Made by a program: the position numbers and the translations under genes. A DNA stretch of 64,000 nt from Paenibacillus bovis. GTDB taxonomy: Bacteria > Bacillota > Bacilli > Paenibacillales > Paenibacillaceae. Where the stretch lies: the NCBI RefSeq assembly GCF_001421015.2, contig NZ_CP013023.1:5121001-5185000 (forward strand), read 5' to 3'. The notes under the pieces were generated by a model, which was given only the letters and a program-made list of their open reading frames with translations, did not search any database and was not told where the DNA came from. Shown piece after piece: positions 42,235 through 53,159 of this stretch (its first letter is position 1; every line of letters starts with the position of its first letter).

Positions 42235-43266
42235 TTAATTAGATATATAGGGTTTGGCAAATACCATTTTGCCATTGGCAGTCTGCAGGGCACTGGTTAC
42301 GATCACTTCAATCGCCCGCCCCATATGTTCGCGCCCCTGCTCGACTACAATCATAGTCCCATCATCCAGATAAGCTACTCCCTGACCTTGTTCCTTGCCA
42401 GCTTTGGTAACCGAGACAACAAGCAGCTGTCCGGCAATAAGCTGCTGTTTCAACATGGACGCGAGATGATTGACATTCAAGACACGTATTTGATGCAGCT
42501 CACTAATTTTTTGCAAATTGGTATCATTGGTTAGCAGTACCGCATTGTGGTTTCTTGCCAGCTGAACCAGCTTGTCATCGGCACTCATCGCTTCGGGAAG
42601 GTTGGTATACAAAATGTCCAGCTGTTCCAGCTGACGCAGTCGATTCAACATATCCAGCCCACGTTTTCCCCGCTCACGACGCAGCAGATCGGCAGCATCT
42701 GCCAGCAGCTGCAGTTCATGCAGTACAAAGTCCGGAACCAGCAGCTGCCCTTCCAAAAAGCCTGCCTGGATAATATGCTCGATTCTTCCATCAATAATAA
42801 TATTGGTATCCATTATTTTGGGAGAGATGGTATTAGTGGGGGACTGTTCGACCAATCGTTCTACAGATCCCACGGCTGCAGAGTCGGAATCCATTTTTCT
42901 ATTTGTCCAGCTTGTCATTTCTATGGCATATTCATAACTCAGCCGCAGTCCTGCATAGCCAAAAGCCAGCATGAACAGTGATCTTATAATTTCATATCCT
43001 TGCCCCCACCAAGAGAAGATAAGCGCACCTACCGCTCCTGCTACCCATCCCGCCAACAATCCTGCGGCGATAATGATCAGCTGTATTACCGATAGCGGTT
43101 CTGCTTTGCTTCTGCGGCTCTGTGGCAGACGCATCATCAGATTGCGGCAAAACCATATCAGCAGAAAAGCGATAATCAGCATCATAATTCCGTCGACTGC
43201 CATTTTCCCTGTGAACTGTCCACCCTGCAGCAGTCCATTACCCCATTCTCTCCATTGCTCCAGCAT
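42235..43266 (-). CDS. yacL: PIN-TRAM domain membrane protein (YacL-like)
   Basis: This 343-residue protein has about four N-terminal membrane segments (residues 20-110), then a PIN nuclease-like domain with acidic residues in KIMDTNIIIDGRI, SADDKL and LLTNDTNLQ, and a C-terminal TRAM domain (about 275-335). It is found next to ispD across Bacilli. A ribonuclease or RNA-binding role is suggested by domains only. Confidence 0.88.
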   Translation of the reverse strand: MLEQWREWGNGLLQGGQFTGKMAVDGIMMLIIAFLLIWFCRNLMMRLPQSRRSKAEPLSVIQLIIIAAGLLAGWVAGAVGALIFSWWGQGYEIIRSLFMLAFGYAGLRLSYEYAIEMTSWTNRKMDSDSAAVGSVERLVEQSPTNTISPKIMDTNIIIDGRIEHIIQAGFLEGQLLVPDFVLHELQLLADAADLLRRERGKRGLDMLNRLRQLEQLDILYTNLPEAMSADDKLVQLARNHNAVLLTNDTNLQKISELHQIRVLNVNHLASMLKQQLIAGQLLVVSVTKAGKEQGQGVAYLDDGTMIVVEQGREHMGRAIEVIVTSALQTANGKMVFAKPYISN

Positions 43267-43302
43267 ATACCTGTCTCCTTTGTATTCATTCCGACTATTT
43301 GG

Positions 43303-43352
43303 ACATAAAAAAAAGCATTTATTCTCTGTTACGCTAGAGAAATAAATGCTTC
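43303..43352 (-). terminator. Intrinsic terminator after pssA
   Basis: AAGCATTTATTTCTCT and AGAGAATAAATGCTT pair with one bulged base and are followed by TTTTTTTATG on the minus strand. The yacL start lies only about 40 bases beyond, so yacL probably depends on read-through. Confidence 0.85.
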
Positions 43353-43378
43353 TTTATTCATCATATCATGCCATCATC

Positions 43379-44104
43379 TTAACGAAGGGATTCTTTGGAA
43401 GAGTTGTCTTCGTCCTGATGCTTACGACGTCGGGTCAGCTGGCGTATATTTTGTTGGAAACCATACAATGCATACAGTGCCAGTGGCACAAAAATCAGTT
43501 TGGATACTTGATCCGGGAACATAATAGCAATCACAACCGCTACGATAATAACGAATGGAGCCAGCCATAATGCTTTGCGCGGAACACCTACTTTTTTGAA
43601 GTTGGGATATTTCACACGGCTTACCATCAGGTAAGACAATATTAATGTGCTGATCACCATATACGGTGTAGAGACTTCGTTATGAAATAAGGATAAAGTT
43701 GCCAGTACGCCGCCTGCTGCCGGAATTGGCAGACCGGTGAAGTAACCGGGTACTCCTGCTTTTACATTGAAACGTGCCAGACGCATTGCGCCGCACATCG
43801 GGAAAATTAGCGAAGCCACGACTGCGAGCACCGGGTTGATATCATGAAAGGCAATACCGTACATGATAATAATAGGTGCTACACCGAACGATACCAGATC
43901 AGACAGCGAATCCAGCTCTTTGCCAAGTTCACTCTGGGCATTCAGTGCTCTGGCCATACGACCATCCAGCCCGTCCATTAACATTGCTACAATTACCATG
44001 ATCGCTGCCAGACTATAGTTATCATTCAACGACAGTAAAATAGCCACCATTCCAAGTCCCAGGTTAAACAGCGTACACAGGTTTGGAATTGATTTTGTTA
44101 TCAT
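43379..44104 (-). CDS. pssA: CDP-diacylglycerol--serine O-phosphatidyltransferase
   Basis: This 241-residue membrane enzyme makes phosphatidylserine, the precursor of phosphatidylethanolamine. The CDP-alcohol motif DG..AR.8.G...D...D is visible in MDGLDGRMARALNA through ELDSLSD (about residues 43-71). Several membrane helices follow. In B. subtilis pssA lies elsewhere, so its place between disA and yacL is a lineage feature. Confidence 0.93.
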   Translation of the reverse strand: MITKSIPNLCTLFNLGLGMVAILLSLNDNYSLAAIMVIVAMLMDGLDGRMARALNAQSELGKELDSLSDLVSFGVAPIIIMYGIAFHDINPVLAVVASLIFPMCGAMRLARFNVKAGVPGYFTGLPIPAAGGVLATLSLFHNEVSTPYMVISTLILSYLMVSRVKYPNFKKVGVPRKALWLAPFVIIVAVVIAIMFPDQVSKLIFVPLALYALYGFQQNIRQLTRRRKHQDEDNSSKESLR

Positions 44105-44159
44105 TTTGTCACCTCAAAGATGGATATATTAACCAATTAACTTTACGATTCTAACGCTT

Positions 44160-45236
44160 TTAGATTTGTCTGTCAATAAATACTTGTTCCTGGATGCGCT
44201 CCAGACCGGCACGAATCGTTCTTGCCCGTACTTCTCCAATGCCATCCACTTCATCCAGCTCTTCGATACTTGCCCCGATTACCTGATGCAGGGCTTCAAA
44301 ACGCTCGACCAAATTGTGGATAATCACATTCGGCAGTCTCGGGATTTTGTTCAGTACACGATATCCGCGGGCATGCACCACTTCTTCCGACTGGGCAATC
44401 GCTACAGGGTAACCCAGCATTTTGACAATCTGCGTGATATCCATGAGTTCATTATCGGTAATCCGCTTAAGGTTATTTACAATTTCATTCAGTTTGTCTT
44501 CACTGCAATCGCGTCCATAGTCTTTGAGCAGCAGCCGGAATTCCTCTTCCGTATTGCCGACCATTTCTTCCATCTGCATAGAAATGAGTCGGCCTTCTGC
44601 ACCGAGTTCCGTAATATAGCGGCTAATCTCGGTCTGGATGCGCAGCACCATCTCTACACGCTGGATTACGCCGGCGACTTCGGAAATGGTAACCATCTGT
44701 TCAAATTCCGAAGCAGTCAGGTTGGTCAGCGCCTGACTCAATACCGCCTGATAGCGTTCCAGGGTCTGGATCGCCTGATTGGCTTTGGTCAGGATTACAC
44801 CGATCTCTTTGAGCGCATAACGCAAATTGCCCTTGTAGAGCGTAATAATATTACGGCGCTGCGAGATCGAAATAACCAGCTCTCCGGTCTGCTTGGCTAC
44901 CCGCTCTGCTGTACGGTGACGAATTCCCGTCTCAATCGAGGAGATGGAAGAATCCGGGATCAGCTGCGTATTCGCATAGAGAATCCGCTTCAGATCGCCA
45001 CTTAGAATAATAGCGCCATCCATTTTGGCCAACTCATACAAATAGTTGGGAGAAAATTCGCAATCGATGGAAAAGCCGCCATCTACCACTTCCATTAACT
45101 GGGGCGTTGAGCCGACCACAATAAGTCCACCCGTTTTGGCCCGTAATACGTTTTCGAGTCCATCCCGGAATGCCGTACCTGGCGCTACCATTTTCAGCAG
45201 GCGATTGATTTTCTCTGCTTGACTGATTTCCTTCAT
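44160..45236 (-). CDS. disA: DNA integrity scanning protein DisA (diadenylate cyclase)
   Basis: This 358-residue protein makes cyclic di-AMP from two ATP while scanning DNA for branched structures. The cyclase motifs are KMDGAIILS and [10 protein letters not shown] (about residues 73-112). A helical linker and a C-terminal helix-hairpin-helix DNA-binding domain ([17 protein letters not shown]) follow. It lies 12 bases after radA, the usual pair. Confidence 0.97.
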   Translation of the reverse strand: MKEISQAEKINRLLKMVAPGTAFRDGLENVLRAKTGGLIVVGSTPQLMEVVDGGFSIDCEFSPNYLYELAKMDGAIILSGDLKRILYANTQLIPDSSISSIETGIRHRTAERVAKQTGELVISISQRRNIITLYKGNLRYALKEIGVILTKANQAIQTLERYQAVLSQALTNLTASEFEQMVTISEVAGVIQRVEMVLRIQTEISRYITELGAEGRLISMQMEEMVGNTEEEFRLLLKDYGRDCSEDKLNEIVNNLKRITDNELMDITQIVKMLGYPVAIAQSEEVVHARGYRVLNKIPRLPNVIIHNLVERFEALHQVIGASIEELDEVDGIGEVRARTIRAGLERIQEQVFIDRQI

Positions 45237-45248
45237 CTACTGTTCCCC

Positions 45249-46619
45249 CTAATCCAACGCAGCCTTTAATGCTTCCGCTACCGTATTTACACCGATTAAT
45301 TGAATATCCTTGGGATGCTTCCACCCCTTGAGACTTTTCTCTGGCAAAATGACCCGTTTGAATCCCAGCTTGGCCGCTTCCTTGACCCGCTGCTCTGCTC
45401 TGGACACGGCGCGCACCTCACCGGTCAGACCGATTTCTCCAAAAATTACATCATCCGGCTTGGTAGGTGCATCCCGGAAACTGGAAGCCAGACTGACCGC
45501 GATTGCCAGATCGACAGCCGGCTCATCCAGTTTGACGCCCCCTGCCACATTCAGGTACGCATCCTGATTTTGCAGGAACATGCCCATGCGTTTTTCGAGT
45601 ACGGCAATAATCAAAGACAGACGGTTATTATCTACACCGGTCCCCATTCGCCGCGGAGATGGAAAATGTGTGGCCGCTACCAGCGCCTGCAGTTCAACCA
45701 GCATCGGACGCGTACCCTCCATACTGGCGACAACAGTCGAACCGGCTGCTCCCATAGCACGTTCGGACAGGAACAATTCCGAAGGATTGGACACTTCCGT
45801 CAATCCTTCTTCATGCATTTCAAAAATCCCCATCTCGTTTGTCGAGCCAAAACGGTTCTTCACTGCCCGCAGAATCCGGTACGTATGATGGCGCTCCCCT
45901 TCAAAGTACAATACGCAGTCCACCATATGCTCCAGCATCCGCGGACCGGCGATTGCACCTTCCTTGGTTACATGACCGACCAGCACGGTAGCGATGCCTC
46001 GAATTTTCGCGACACGCATAAATCGTGACGTACATTCGCGAACCTGGGATACACTGCCCGGTGCACTGGTTACTTCCGGCTGATATACCGTCTGTATAGA
46101 GTCAATAACCAAAAAATTGGGATTCAAATTGTCAATTGCTTCCTCGATCAGATCCATATTGCTTTCACACAGTACAAAAAGCTCATCAGATAGCGCATCC
46201 AGACGCTCTGCACGCAGTTTGGTCTGCCGAACAGATTCCTCTCCGGAAATATACAATACACGCAGTCCCGCCTGTGTCAGCGCATGCGACGTCTGCAGCA
46301 GCAACGTCGATTTACCGATACCCGGATCACCACCGACCAGTACCAGCGAGCCAGGTACGACGCCGCCACCCAGTACGCGGTTCAGCTCCTGAATCCCTGT
46401 CTGGATACGAGGTTCCTTGCCTGCCTCGATCTCTGTAATCGCCTGAGGTTTTTGCTTGGTCTGGAACAAGGAAGAATTCATTCCCTGTGTTTTGACCGCT
46501 GTGCTCTCTTTCTCCTCCACCATGGTATTCCAGGCCTGGCATCCCGGACACTTGCCATACCATTTGGGAGATTCATATCCACAATCCGTACAGAAAAACT
46601 TCGTTTTCACCTTTGCCAT
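45249..46619 (-). CDS. radA: DNA repair protein RadA
   Basis: This 456-residue RecA-like helicase helps branch migration in recombination and in transformation. It has the N-terminal zinc finger CTDCGYE...CPGC, Walker [11 protein letters not shown], the KNRFG motif, and a C-terminal Lon-like domain ([18 protein letters not shown]). In B. subtilis it interacts with and limits DisA. Confidence 0.97.
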   Translation of the reverse strand: MAKVKTKFFCTDCGYESPKWYGKCPGCQAWNTMVEEKESTAVKTQGMNSSLFQTKQKPQAITEIEAGKEPRIQTGIQELNRVLGGGVVPGSLVLVGGDPGIGKSTLLLQTSHALTQAGLRVLYISGEESVRQTKLRAERLDALSDELFVLCESNMDLIEEAIDNLNPNFLVIDSIQTVYQPEVTSAPGSVSQVRECTSRFMRVAKIRGIATVLVGHVTKEGAIAGPRMLEHMVDCVLYFEGERHHTYRILRAVKNRFGSTNEMGIFEMHEEGLTEVSNPSELFLSERAMGAAGSTVVASMEGTRPMLVELQALVAATHFPSPRRMGTGVDNNRLSLIIAVLEKRMGMFLQNQDAYLNVAGGVKLDEPAVDLAIAVSLASSFRDAPTKPDDVIFGEIGLTGEVRAVSRAEQRVKEAAKLGFKRVILPEKSLKGWKHPKDIQLIGVNTVAEALKAALD

Positions 46620-46720
46620 GGACGTCCCTTTCTATATATACGTTAACCGAACAGTTAACATCTCATATCTTTTTATTGTATTGCAATGTTTTGAATTTTA
46701 CATTCTATTCTATTATAACA

Positions 46721-46768
46721 TTAAAAAGGTTGATTCCGCGGGCGATTTTGCCTTTGGAATCAACCTTT
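46721..46768 (-). terminator. Intrinsic terminator after clpC
   Basis: AAAGGTTGATTCC and GGAATCAACCTTT form a perfect 13-bp stem followed by TTAATG on the minus strand. It lies 60 bases past the clpC stop. The radA start is about 100 bases further on, and no convincing promoter was found in that A/T-rich gap, so radA may have its own weak promoter or rely on read-through. Confidence 0.8.
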
Positions 46769-46828
46769 ATTTATGCATTATATCTACTGGTACTCTTTCA
46801 TTCCTTACAGCAATGGAGAGCGCCTTGG

Positions 46829-49300
46829 TTACAGATTGGCTTCGTTGGCAGAGACGCTATCCGCCTGCGTAGCAGGATCAACCTTCTCTACAGTCAGCGC
46901 ACCGTCTTTTTCGTCGATCAACAGGGTATCCCCTTTGGTGACGCTACCTGTCAGTAGTTCTTCGGACAGACGATCCTCGATATGTTTCTGGATCGCACGA
47001 CGAAGTGGACGCGCACCGTACGCAGGATCGAATCCTTCTTTGGCCAGGAAAGCTTTGGCGCTGGCAGTAAGGGTAAAGTCTACCGCGTACTCACGCAGAC
47101 GCTTGCGCAGTTCCTCGGACATCAGGGTTACGATCTCGGCGATGTGTTTTTCTTCCAGCGAGTGGAATACGATCACATCGTCAATACGGTTCAGGAACTC
47201 TGGACGGAAGTGACGTTTCAGCTCGTCTGTCACTTTGCCCTTCATGTTGTTGTACTCTGCACCCGAATCTACAGCTGCTGTAAAGCCCAGCGTACTGTTT
47301 CGGCGGATCGCATCGGCACCAACGTTGGACGTCAGGATGATCAGCGTATTCCGGAAATCGACTACACGACCTTTGGAATCGGTCAGACGACCATCTTCCA
47401 GTACCTGCAGCAGGATGTTGAATACTTCCGGGTGAGCTTTCTCGATCTCATCCAGCAAGACAACCGAATATGGTTTACGGCGAACTTTTTCGGTCAGCTG
47501 ACCGCCTTCTTCATAACCCACATATCCTGGAGGCGCTCCGACCAGACGGGACGTCGAATGTTTCTCCATATACTCGGACATATCGATCCGGATAATGGCA
47601 TTTTCGTCGCCAAACATGGACTCGGCCAATGCACGTGCCAGCTCGGTTTTACCAACACCGGTAGGACCGAGGAAGATAAAGGAGCCCATTGGACGCTTCG
47701 GATCTTTCAGACCGGCACGGGCACGGCGAATGGCACGGCTGACAGCAACGACAGCTTCATCCTGACCGATAACGCGCTCATGCAGCAGGCTTTCCATATT
47801 GAGCAAGCGATCCGTTTCTTCTTCTTTGAGCTTGGTTACCGGGATACCTGTCCAGTTGGCTACGATATCTGCGATATCTTCCGGAGTAACTTCGGAATCG
47901 GTACGACCCTGTTTTTCTTTCCATTGGTTCTTGGTCGTATCGAGCTCTTCACGGATTTTTTGCTCGGTATCACGCAGAGCAGCTGCTTTTTCGAATTCCT
48001 GACTTTGTACAGCCGCGTCTTTTTCCTTGCGGATATCTTCCAGACGGCTTTCGAGCTGCTTCAGATTAGGCGGTACCGTGTAAGAGTTCAGCCTTACTTT
48101 GGAACCCGCTTCATCAATCAGGTCAATCGCTTTGTCTGGCAGGAAGCGATCAGTAATATAACGGTCAGACAATTTAACAGCCTGTTCGATCGCTTCATCT
48201 GTAATTTTCACGCGGTGATGGGCTTCATAACGATCACGCAGACCCATCAGGATCTGAACCGCTTCATCCGGAGATGGCTGATCAACGGTGATCGGTTGGA
48301 AACGACGTTCCAGAGCCGCATCTTTTTCGATATATTTACGATACTCGTCCAGTGTAGTTGCACCGATACATTGCAGCTCACCACGTGCCAGAGCCGGTTT
48401 AAGGATATTGGAAGCATCAATCGCGCCTTCTGCTCCACCCGCACCAATCAACGTATGCAGCTCATCAATGAACAGTACAATGTTACCTGCCTGGCGAATC
48501 TCGTCCATGATTTTTTTTAGACGATCCTCGAACTCACCGCGATATTTGGTTCCGGCTACGACAGAACCCATATCCAGCGTCATTACACGCTTGTCACGGA
48601 GTGTCTCGGGAATTTCATTATTGATGATTTTCTGGGCCAGACCTTCAGCAATCGCTGTTTTACCAACACCCGGTTCACCAATCAGTACCGGATTGTTTTT
48701 GGTACGGCGGCTCAGTACCTGAATAACACGTTCGATCTCTTTGCTACGACCGATTACAGGGTCCAGGTTGCTATCTTTGGCAATAGCCGTCAGATCGCGT
48801 GCCAGACTGTCCAATGTAGGCGTACTCACGTTAGCCGGAGTACCATGGTGACTGGATACTGCTTCGTTGCTGCCGAGCAGCTGCAGTACCTGCTGACGTG
48901 CCTTGTTCAGGCTGATGCCCAGGTTATTCAGCACTCTGGCTGCTACGCCTTCACCTTCACGGATCAGACCGAGCAGAATGTGCTCTGTACCTACATAAGT
49001 ATGACCAAGCTTGCGCGCTTCATCCATGGACAGCTCAATCACTTTTTTGGCACGCGGAGTATATGCAATATTTGTAGGCTGTTCCTGACCTCTGCCAATC
49101 AGGGATTCCACTTCATCCTGAATTTTCTCAAGTCCAAGACCCAGACCGATCAGCGCTTTGGCTGCGATGCCTTCACCTTCACGAATCAATCCAAGCAAAA
49201 TATGCTCTGTACCGATGTTGTTGTGACCGAGACGAACTGCTTCTTCCTGAGCCAAAGCCAGAACTTTTTGAGCTCGCTCCGTAAATCTACCAAACATCAT
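46829..49300 (-). CDS. clpC: ATP-dependent Clp protease ATP-binding subunit ClpC
   Basis: This 823-residue AAA+ chaperone feeds ClpP. It has two N-terminal Clp repeats (about 1-145), Walker A motifs [13 protein letters not shown] and [13 protein letters not shown], and a middle domain with the UVR-like [19 protein letters not shown] seven bases before ATG 49300 sets the start. It closes the ctsR operon and degrades CtsR and McsA-tagged substrates in the Bacillus model. Confidence 0.97.
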   Translation of the reverse strand: MMFGRFTERAQKVLALAQEEAVRLGHNNIGTEHILLGLIREGEGIAAKALIGLGLGLEKIQDEVESLIGRGQEQPTNIAYTPRAKKVIELSMDEARKLGHTYVGTEHILLGLIREGEGVAARVLNNLGISLNKARQQVLQLLGSNEAVSSHHGTPANVSTPTLDSLARDLTAIAKDSNLDPVIGRSKEIERVIQVLSRRTKNNPVLIGEPGVGKTAIAEGLAQKIINNEIPETLRDKRVMTLDMGSVVAGTKYRGEFEDRLKKIMDEIRQAGNIVLFIDELHTLIGAGGAEGAIDASNILKPALARGELQCIGATTLDEYRKYIEKDAALERRFQPITVDQPSPDEAVQILMGLRDRYEAHHRVKITDEAIEQAVKLSDRYITDRFLPDKAIDLIDEAGSKVRLNSYTVPPNLKQLESRLEDIRKEKDAAVQSQEFEKAAALRDTEQKIREELDTTKNQWKEKQGRTDSEVTPEDIADIVANWTGIPVTKLKEEETDRLLNMESLLHERVIGQDEAVVAVSRAIRRARAGLKDPKRPMGSFIFLGPTGVGKTELARALAESMFGDENAIIRIDMSEYMEKHSTSRLVGAPPGYVGYEEGGQLTEKVRRKPYSVVLLDEIEKAHPEVFNILLQVLEDGRLTDSKGRVVDFRNTLIILTSNVGADAIRRNSTLGFTAAVDSGAEYNNMKGKVTDELKRHFRPEFLNRIDDVIVFHSLEEKHIAEIVTLMSEELRKRLREYAVDFTLTASAKAFLAKEGFDPAYGARPLRRAIQKHIEDRLSEELLTGSVTKGDTLLIDEKDGALTVEKVDPATQADSVSANEANL

Positions 49301-49319
49301 ATTCAAGCACCTCCACGGT

Positions 49320-50393
49320 TTAGTCTTCTACGTGTACATTACCCAATTTATCGCGGATCAGCTGCGCCCGGTACATATCGCGTTCTCCTGATCCCATTTT
49401 AACACCGAAGGTTTTCTGAAGGAAACCCGATTGTGTCATAATCATTAACTCGTTCATCTGCGTAACCGTCGTCTTGTCGATCAGTCCGAGATCCACACCA
49501 AGGCGGACATCGGAGATACGCTGAAAAGCTTCTTTGGAATCCATCATGGTGGCATAACACAGGATTCCGTAAGAACGCATAATCCGATCTGTGATCCGCA
49601 GACGGGATTCGGTTAGCAGACGATTGCGGGCATGCTGCTCATATTCAATAATCTGCAGCACCACGCTACGCAGATTATCGATAATTTCTTCCTCAGACAG
49701 TCCCAGTGTAATCTGGTTGGAAATTTGAAAGATATTACCGATCGCCTCGCTGCCTTCGCCATACAGGCCCCGTACCGCCAGTCCGACCTGCGAGACTGCC
49801 GACAGTATGCGTCCCACCTGGTTCATGATAGCCAGCGCCGGCAGATGAAGCATTACCGAAGCTCGCAATCCTGTTCCCATATTGGTAGGACAGCTGGTCA
49901 TATAGCCGCGGTGATCATCGAACGCATAATTGACGGCCTTTTCAAAAGCATCGTCAATGCCCGATGCGCGCTCCCAAGCCTCCTGAAGCTGAAATCCCGG
50001 ATACAGACACTGAATCCGCAGATGATCTTCTTCATTTAGCATAATACTTACCGACTCGTCCTCGGCCAGCAGCACCGCTCCCGCTCTGGATTCATTAATA
50101 AGGCTCGGACTGATCAGATGCTTCTCCATCAGCACTTCCTTATCCACATCATCCAGTTCACTCAGAATGATCGGCTCAAAAGTACCTATGCTCTGCACCG
50201 ATTCACTTTCCAGCGCTTCAATCAGCTGTCCCTGTACTTGTTCTGCCTGCTCGGCAGAAGCAACGATAGGAAAAGGGTGATGAACCAGATTGCGTGCAAT
50301 ACGTACCCTGCTGCTGATTACAACATCCGAATGCTCTCCGCCTTCTTTCATCCACTCACTCAAAGGCTTCTCGGTAAAACGGAGATTTGGCAT
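49320..50393 (-). CDS. mcsB: Protein arginine kinase McsB
   Basis: This 357-residue kinase of the phosphagen-kinase fold phosphorylates arginine in CtsR and misfolded proteins, marking them for ClpCP. The motifs [22 protein letters not shown] and [16 protein letters not shown] are present. It lies 13 bases after mcsA. Confidence 0.97.
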   Translation of the reverse strand: MPNLRFTEKPLSEWMKEGGEHSDVVISSRVRIARNLVHHPFPIVASAEQAEQVQGQLIEALESESVQSIGTFEPIILSELDDVDKEVLMEKHLISPSLINESRAGAVLLAEDESVSIMLNEEDHLRIQCLYPGFQLQEAWERASGIDDAFEKAVNYAFDDHRGYMTSCPTNMGTGLRASVMLHLPALAIMNQVGRILSAVSQVGLAVRGLYGEGSEAIGNIFQISNQITLGLSEEEIIDNLRSVVLQIIEYEQHARNRLLTESRLRITDRIMRSYGILCYATMMDSKEAFQRISDVRLGVDLGLIDKTTVTQMNELMIMTQSGFLQKTFGVKMGSGERDMYRAQLIRDKLGNVHVED

Positions 50394-50406
50394 ACGGCAT
50401 TCCTCC

Positions 50407-50931
50407 TTACGACTCCTGTGAAATCTGCTTCTCCAGCCCGCGGATCTGATCTCTCAGTTCTGCAGCCTGTTCAAATTCCTCATCAGCGATACTCTGCTGA
50501 AGCTGCTGCTTCAATTCATGCATTTGCTGTCTGATCTTGATCTGGACACCGGCACGTCCCGGCAGCTTGCCGGTATGCGCTGTACTGCCGTGAACCCTTT
50601 TGAGCAGCGGGTCCAGCTTGTCATCAAATGTCTTGTAGCAGGAACTGCAGCCAAACCGTCCCAGCTTGCGAAATTGGGTATAGGTCATTCCGCATTCCGG
50701 ACATTGTAATTCCTGCACAGGCGGTCCGGCCATCTGACCCTTGTTGCTGGAATCAAAGTCCATCAATCCCGACAGCAGATTATGAATCGAAAAACCGCCG
50801 GATGTTCCCGGAATCAGTTCCCCTTTTTCGCGGGCACAGTGTTCACAAATATGAAATTCCGTTTTTTCCCCATTTACGATTTTGGTAAAATGAAGAGTAG
50901 CCGGTCTCTTTTGACATTCCTGACAGACCAT
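50407..50931 (-). CDS. mcsA: McsA, activator of McsB
   Basis: This 174-residue protein has CxxC zinc pairs at CQECQK, CEHC, CPECG and CSSC and a C-terminal UVR motif (DEEFEQAAELRDQIRGLE). McsA activates McsB and tunes CtsR. A GGGGG run before ATG 50931 sets the start. It lies 24 bases after ctsR. Confidence 0.95.
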   Translation of the reverse strand: MVCQECQKRPATLHFTKIVNGEKTEFHICEHCAREKGELIPGTSGGFSIHNLLSGLMDFDSSNKGQMAGPPVQELQCPECGMTYTQFRKLGRFGCSSCYKTFDDKLDPLLKRVHGSTAHTGKLPGRAGVQIKIRQQMHELKQQLQQSIADEEFEQAAELRDQIRGLEKQISQES

Positions 50932-50955
50932 CAAAATTACCCCCTTCGCCAGATA

Positions 50956-51414
50956 TCAGGAGCCAAGCAATGAAATCAGCATGGCCTTCATCATCCTGGC
51001 ACGGACTTCATCCCGGTAGGGAAGATTCAATGAAATAACGTCCCTGCATACGACAGAACGCATCAGTTCGGCTTCGCGCTTGGAAATCAGTCTTGCTTCC
51101 AATAGCTGATAAATAAGCCCTTCTGCGGCTACCTGACTCATATTCTGACCGATACTTTCATGAATATGGGTATGGATCGTCGAATGAGCAGGCAGCTCGA
51201 TACGCCGTATGCGGATATAGCCGCCGCCGCCCCGCTTGCTTTCAACGAGGTACCCCTTTTCCAGGGTGAAGCGGGTGCTGATAACATAATTGATCTGTGA
51301 AGGCACACAGGAGAACTGGTCAGCCAGATCATTGCGCTGAATCTCTATGGCGCCTTCACCTTCCTGCAGTATCCGTTTTAAATATTGTTCGATAATGTCG
51401 GAGATATTACGCAT
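50956..51414 (-). CDS. ctsR: Transcriptional repressor CtsR
   Basis: This 152-residue repressor of class III heat-shock genes has a winged helix-turn-helix with the glycine-rich wing SKRGGGGYIRIRR that senses heat. The start is ATG 51414, after GGAGGA. It controls its own operon through the box at 51621-51638. Confidence 0.96.
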   Translation of the reverse strand: MRNISDIIEQYLKRILQEGEGAIEIQRNDLADQFSCVPSQINYVISTRFTLEKGYLVESKRGGGGYIRIRRIELPAHSTIHTHIHESIGQNMSQVAAEGLIYQLLEARLISKREAELMRSVVCRDVISLNLPYRDEVRARMMKAMLISLLGS

Positions 51415-51620
51415 TGTATCCTCCTCCATGTATAGTTAAACCTGCAAACATGAATTCGCCAATGATAATATCAAAGTCTACATAAATATCACTTAACCAT
51501 AAATTTCATGGTCAGAAACGAACGTTCGTGACAATCTGTTATACAGATAGGAACAGATCGCTCCTTTGCAGGATCACATCCATTCTACAGGCAGATATCT
51601 TACTGCATTTGCTCGCTGAC

Positions 51621-51638
51621 TTTGACTTTCTTTGACTT
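51621..51638 (-). promoter_or_regulatory. CtsR operator
   Basis: The minus strand reads AAGTCAAAGAAAGTCAAA, two GTCAAA repeats three bases apart, the CtsR consensus. It lies directly downstream of the -10 element, over the start region, so bound CtsR would block initiation. Confidence 0.88.
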
Positions 51639-51644
51639 TATAAT

Positions 51645-51672
51645 ATTATACCATAAAATCCCGTTTTGCCAA
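51645..51672 (-). promoter_or_regulatory. Promoter of the ctsR-mcsA-mcsB-clpC operon
   Basis: TTGGCA (51667-51672) and a perfect TATAAT (51645-51650) are 16 bases apart on the minus strand. The leader to ctsR is about 220 nt, and I saw no strong structure in it. Confidence 0.75.
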
Positions 51673-51744
51673 TAGCAGACAGGAGAACTTTGTTTGGCTT
51701 TTAGCTGCTGCAGTTTATCGGTATGGTCGCAGCATTATTGATTT

Positions 51745-52647
51745 TTATTCGGAAGTGAAGATAAATACTTTGCCGTCGGTATTCAGTATCTGGGTTCCAT
51801 TTGACAGTCTTGCATAATGCTCCTGATCGTCTTTGGTTTGCCAGCCTACATGACCGCAGCAGAGCAAGATCGGATCGTGCTTTTCCAATTCCAGTCGTAC
51901 TGCCGGATCTCCGGGTCGATGATTCACAGGGTCATCCGGTCCCTGATGCATAAGTATAATATCCGTTTTTTTCTTTAGCAGACGAGCCATTTGCTTTAGA
52001 AATTCGGGTATCGCTATTCGATTGGGTTTATCCGGTCTGCCCGTGATTCCGCCTAATCCGGCAATACGGAGATTGGCCATATCCAGCAGCTGTGGCTGTA
52101 ACATCCAGACTGCATGTGGAGAAATATTCAAGAATTCCATATCATCATCCTCAAAAATATCGTGATTACCTGATACGGCAGCCGTATATCCAAATGTTTT
52201 CCGAAAAGCTTCCCAGACTGATATGGGGCTGCCACTGGCACCTCTTTTCAGCGGATCCGCATATAGATCACCACATAATAACGTCAGTGTCTTTTCTTTT
52301 TGAATACCCGGCCATTCGATCTGCAGCAGCAGTTCCAGATGTGCTGCCAGTTCTTCGCCCAGCAAGCGACAGGATTCCAAGCAATCGGGTGTATCCTTTA
52401 CCGGCGAATCCTTATGTTTATTTGCTAAATATTCTGAAGTTTCCTTTTCCAGATCCGGCAAACCCTCTGAGGTCACTCCCTGCAAATCCGAGGTGATAAT
52501 AATGGCATCTATCGTAGCAGGAAGGCCTTTTAGTGTACCTTTGTATACAGGCAGCTGCTTATACTCTACACCCTGACTGCCTGGAGCTGCCGTACTATAC
52601 TGAAGCACTTCCACCGGTTCTTTTTCGATATGTATAATTTCAAGCAT
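51745..52647 (-). CDS. Calcineurin-like metallophosphoesterase
   Basis: This 300-residue protein has the metallophosphoesterase signatures SDLQG, CGDLY, SGNHD, MHQGP and GHVGW in the right order. The first aspartate motif has DLQ in place of the usual DxH, so one metal site may be altered. The substrate cannot be inferred. The start is ATG 52647, after GGAGGAAGG. It lies 44 bases after the small gene upstream, and just past the ctsR promoter. Confidence 0.8.
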   Translation of the reverse strand: MLEIIHIEKEPVEVLQYSTAAPGSQGVEYKQLPVYKGTLKGLPATIDAIIITSDLQGVTSEGLPDLEKETSEYLANKHKDSPVKDTPDCLESCRLLGEELAAHLELLLQIEWPGIQKEKTLTLLCGDLYADPLKRGASGSPISVWEAFRKTFGYTAAVSGNHDIFEDDDMEFLNISPHAVWMLQPQLLDMANLRIAGLGGITGRPDKPNRIAIPEFLKQMARLLKKKTDIILMHQGPDDPVNHRPGDPAVRLELEKHDPILLCCGHVGWQTKDDQEHYARLSNGTQILNTDGKVFIFTSE

Positions 52648-52691
52648 CGTTGCACCTTCCTCCAAGATTTGGTCCTTGTTTATTCGTTGCT

Positions 52692-53087
52692 CTATAAAGT
52701 ACCCTCTACAATAATCTCATCGGCATGCTGAAGCCTCTCTCGCACCCATTCAACAAACAAATCAATAAAAGCACGATGATCTTCATTTTCTGCCGGGAAA
52801 TGCTGCATCTCCTCCAAAATCTGCTGCCAGACCGGTGCAGCAATAGGATTATCCCAGCAGTGATCAAAGCGGTCGTAGACTTCGCCCGTTTTGGGATCAG
52901 TCAGTGGATACTGCTTCTCGATTATCGGAAGCAGCTGGTCAATATCCGTAAAATAAACAAAAAGCAGTTCTTCATCGGTATAGTTCGTATCTCCCGGCCG
53001 TGCGGTACCGAAAAAATAGCCCGGTTCATTACGTCGACCATCGCAACGATATAATAAATAGGTAATACTCGCATCTTGAGTACTCAT
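52692..53087 (-). CDS. Uncharacterised small protein
   Basis: This 131-residue acidic protein starts MSTQDASITYLLYRCDGRRN. I recognise no family. It has no signal peptide or membrane segment, and is rich in aromatic and acidic residues (VYFTDIDQLLPIIEKQYP). It lies 44 bases before the metallophosphoesterase and could be co-transcribed with it. It is probably a real gene because the ORF ends and starts cleanly with a ribosome binding site AGGAGGTTTTTGG. Confidence 0.7.
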   Translation of the reverse strand: MSTQDASITYLLYRCDGRRNEPGYFFGTARPGDTNYTDEELLFVYFTDIDQLLPIIEKQYPLTDPKTGEVYDRFDHCWDNPIAAPVWQQILEEMQHFPAENEDHRAFIDLFVEWVRERLQHADEIIVEGTL

Positions 53088-53159
53088 CCAAAAACCTCCT
53101 GTCCGCTACAGCTGTTCAGCATATTTTGATCATACCTCAATCGGACACTCTATGGAATC

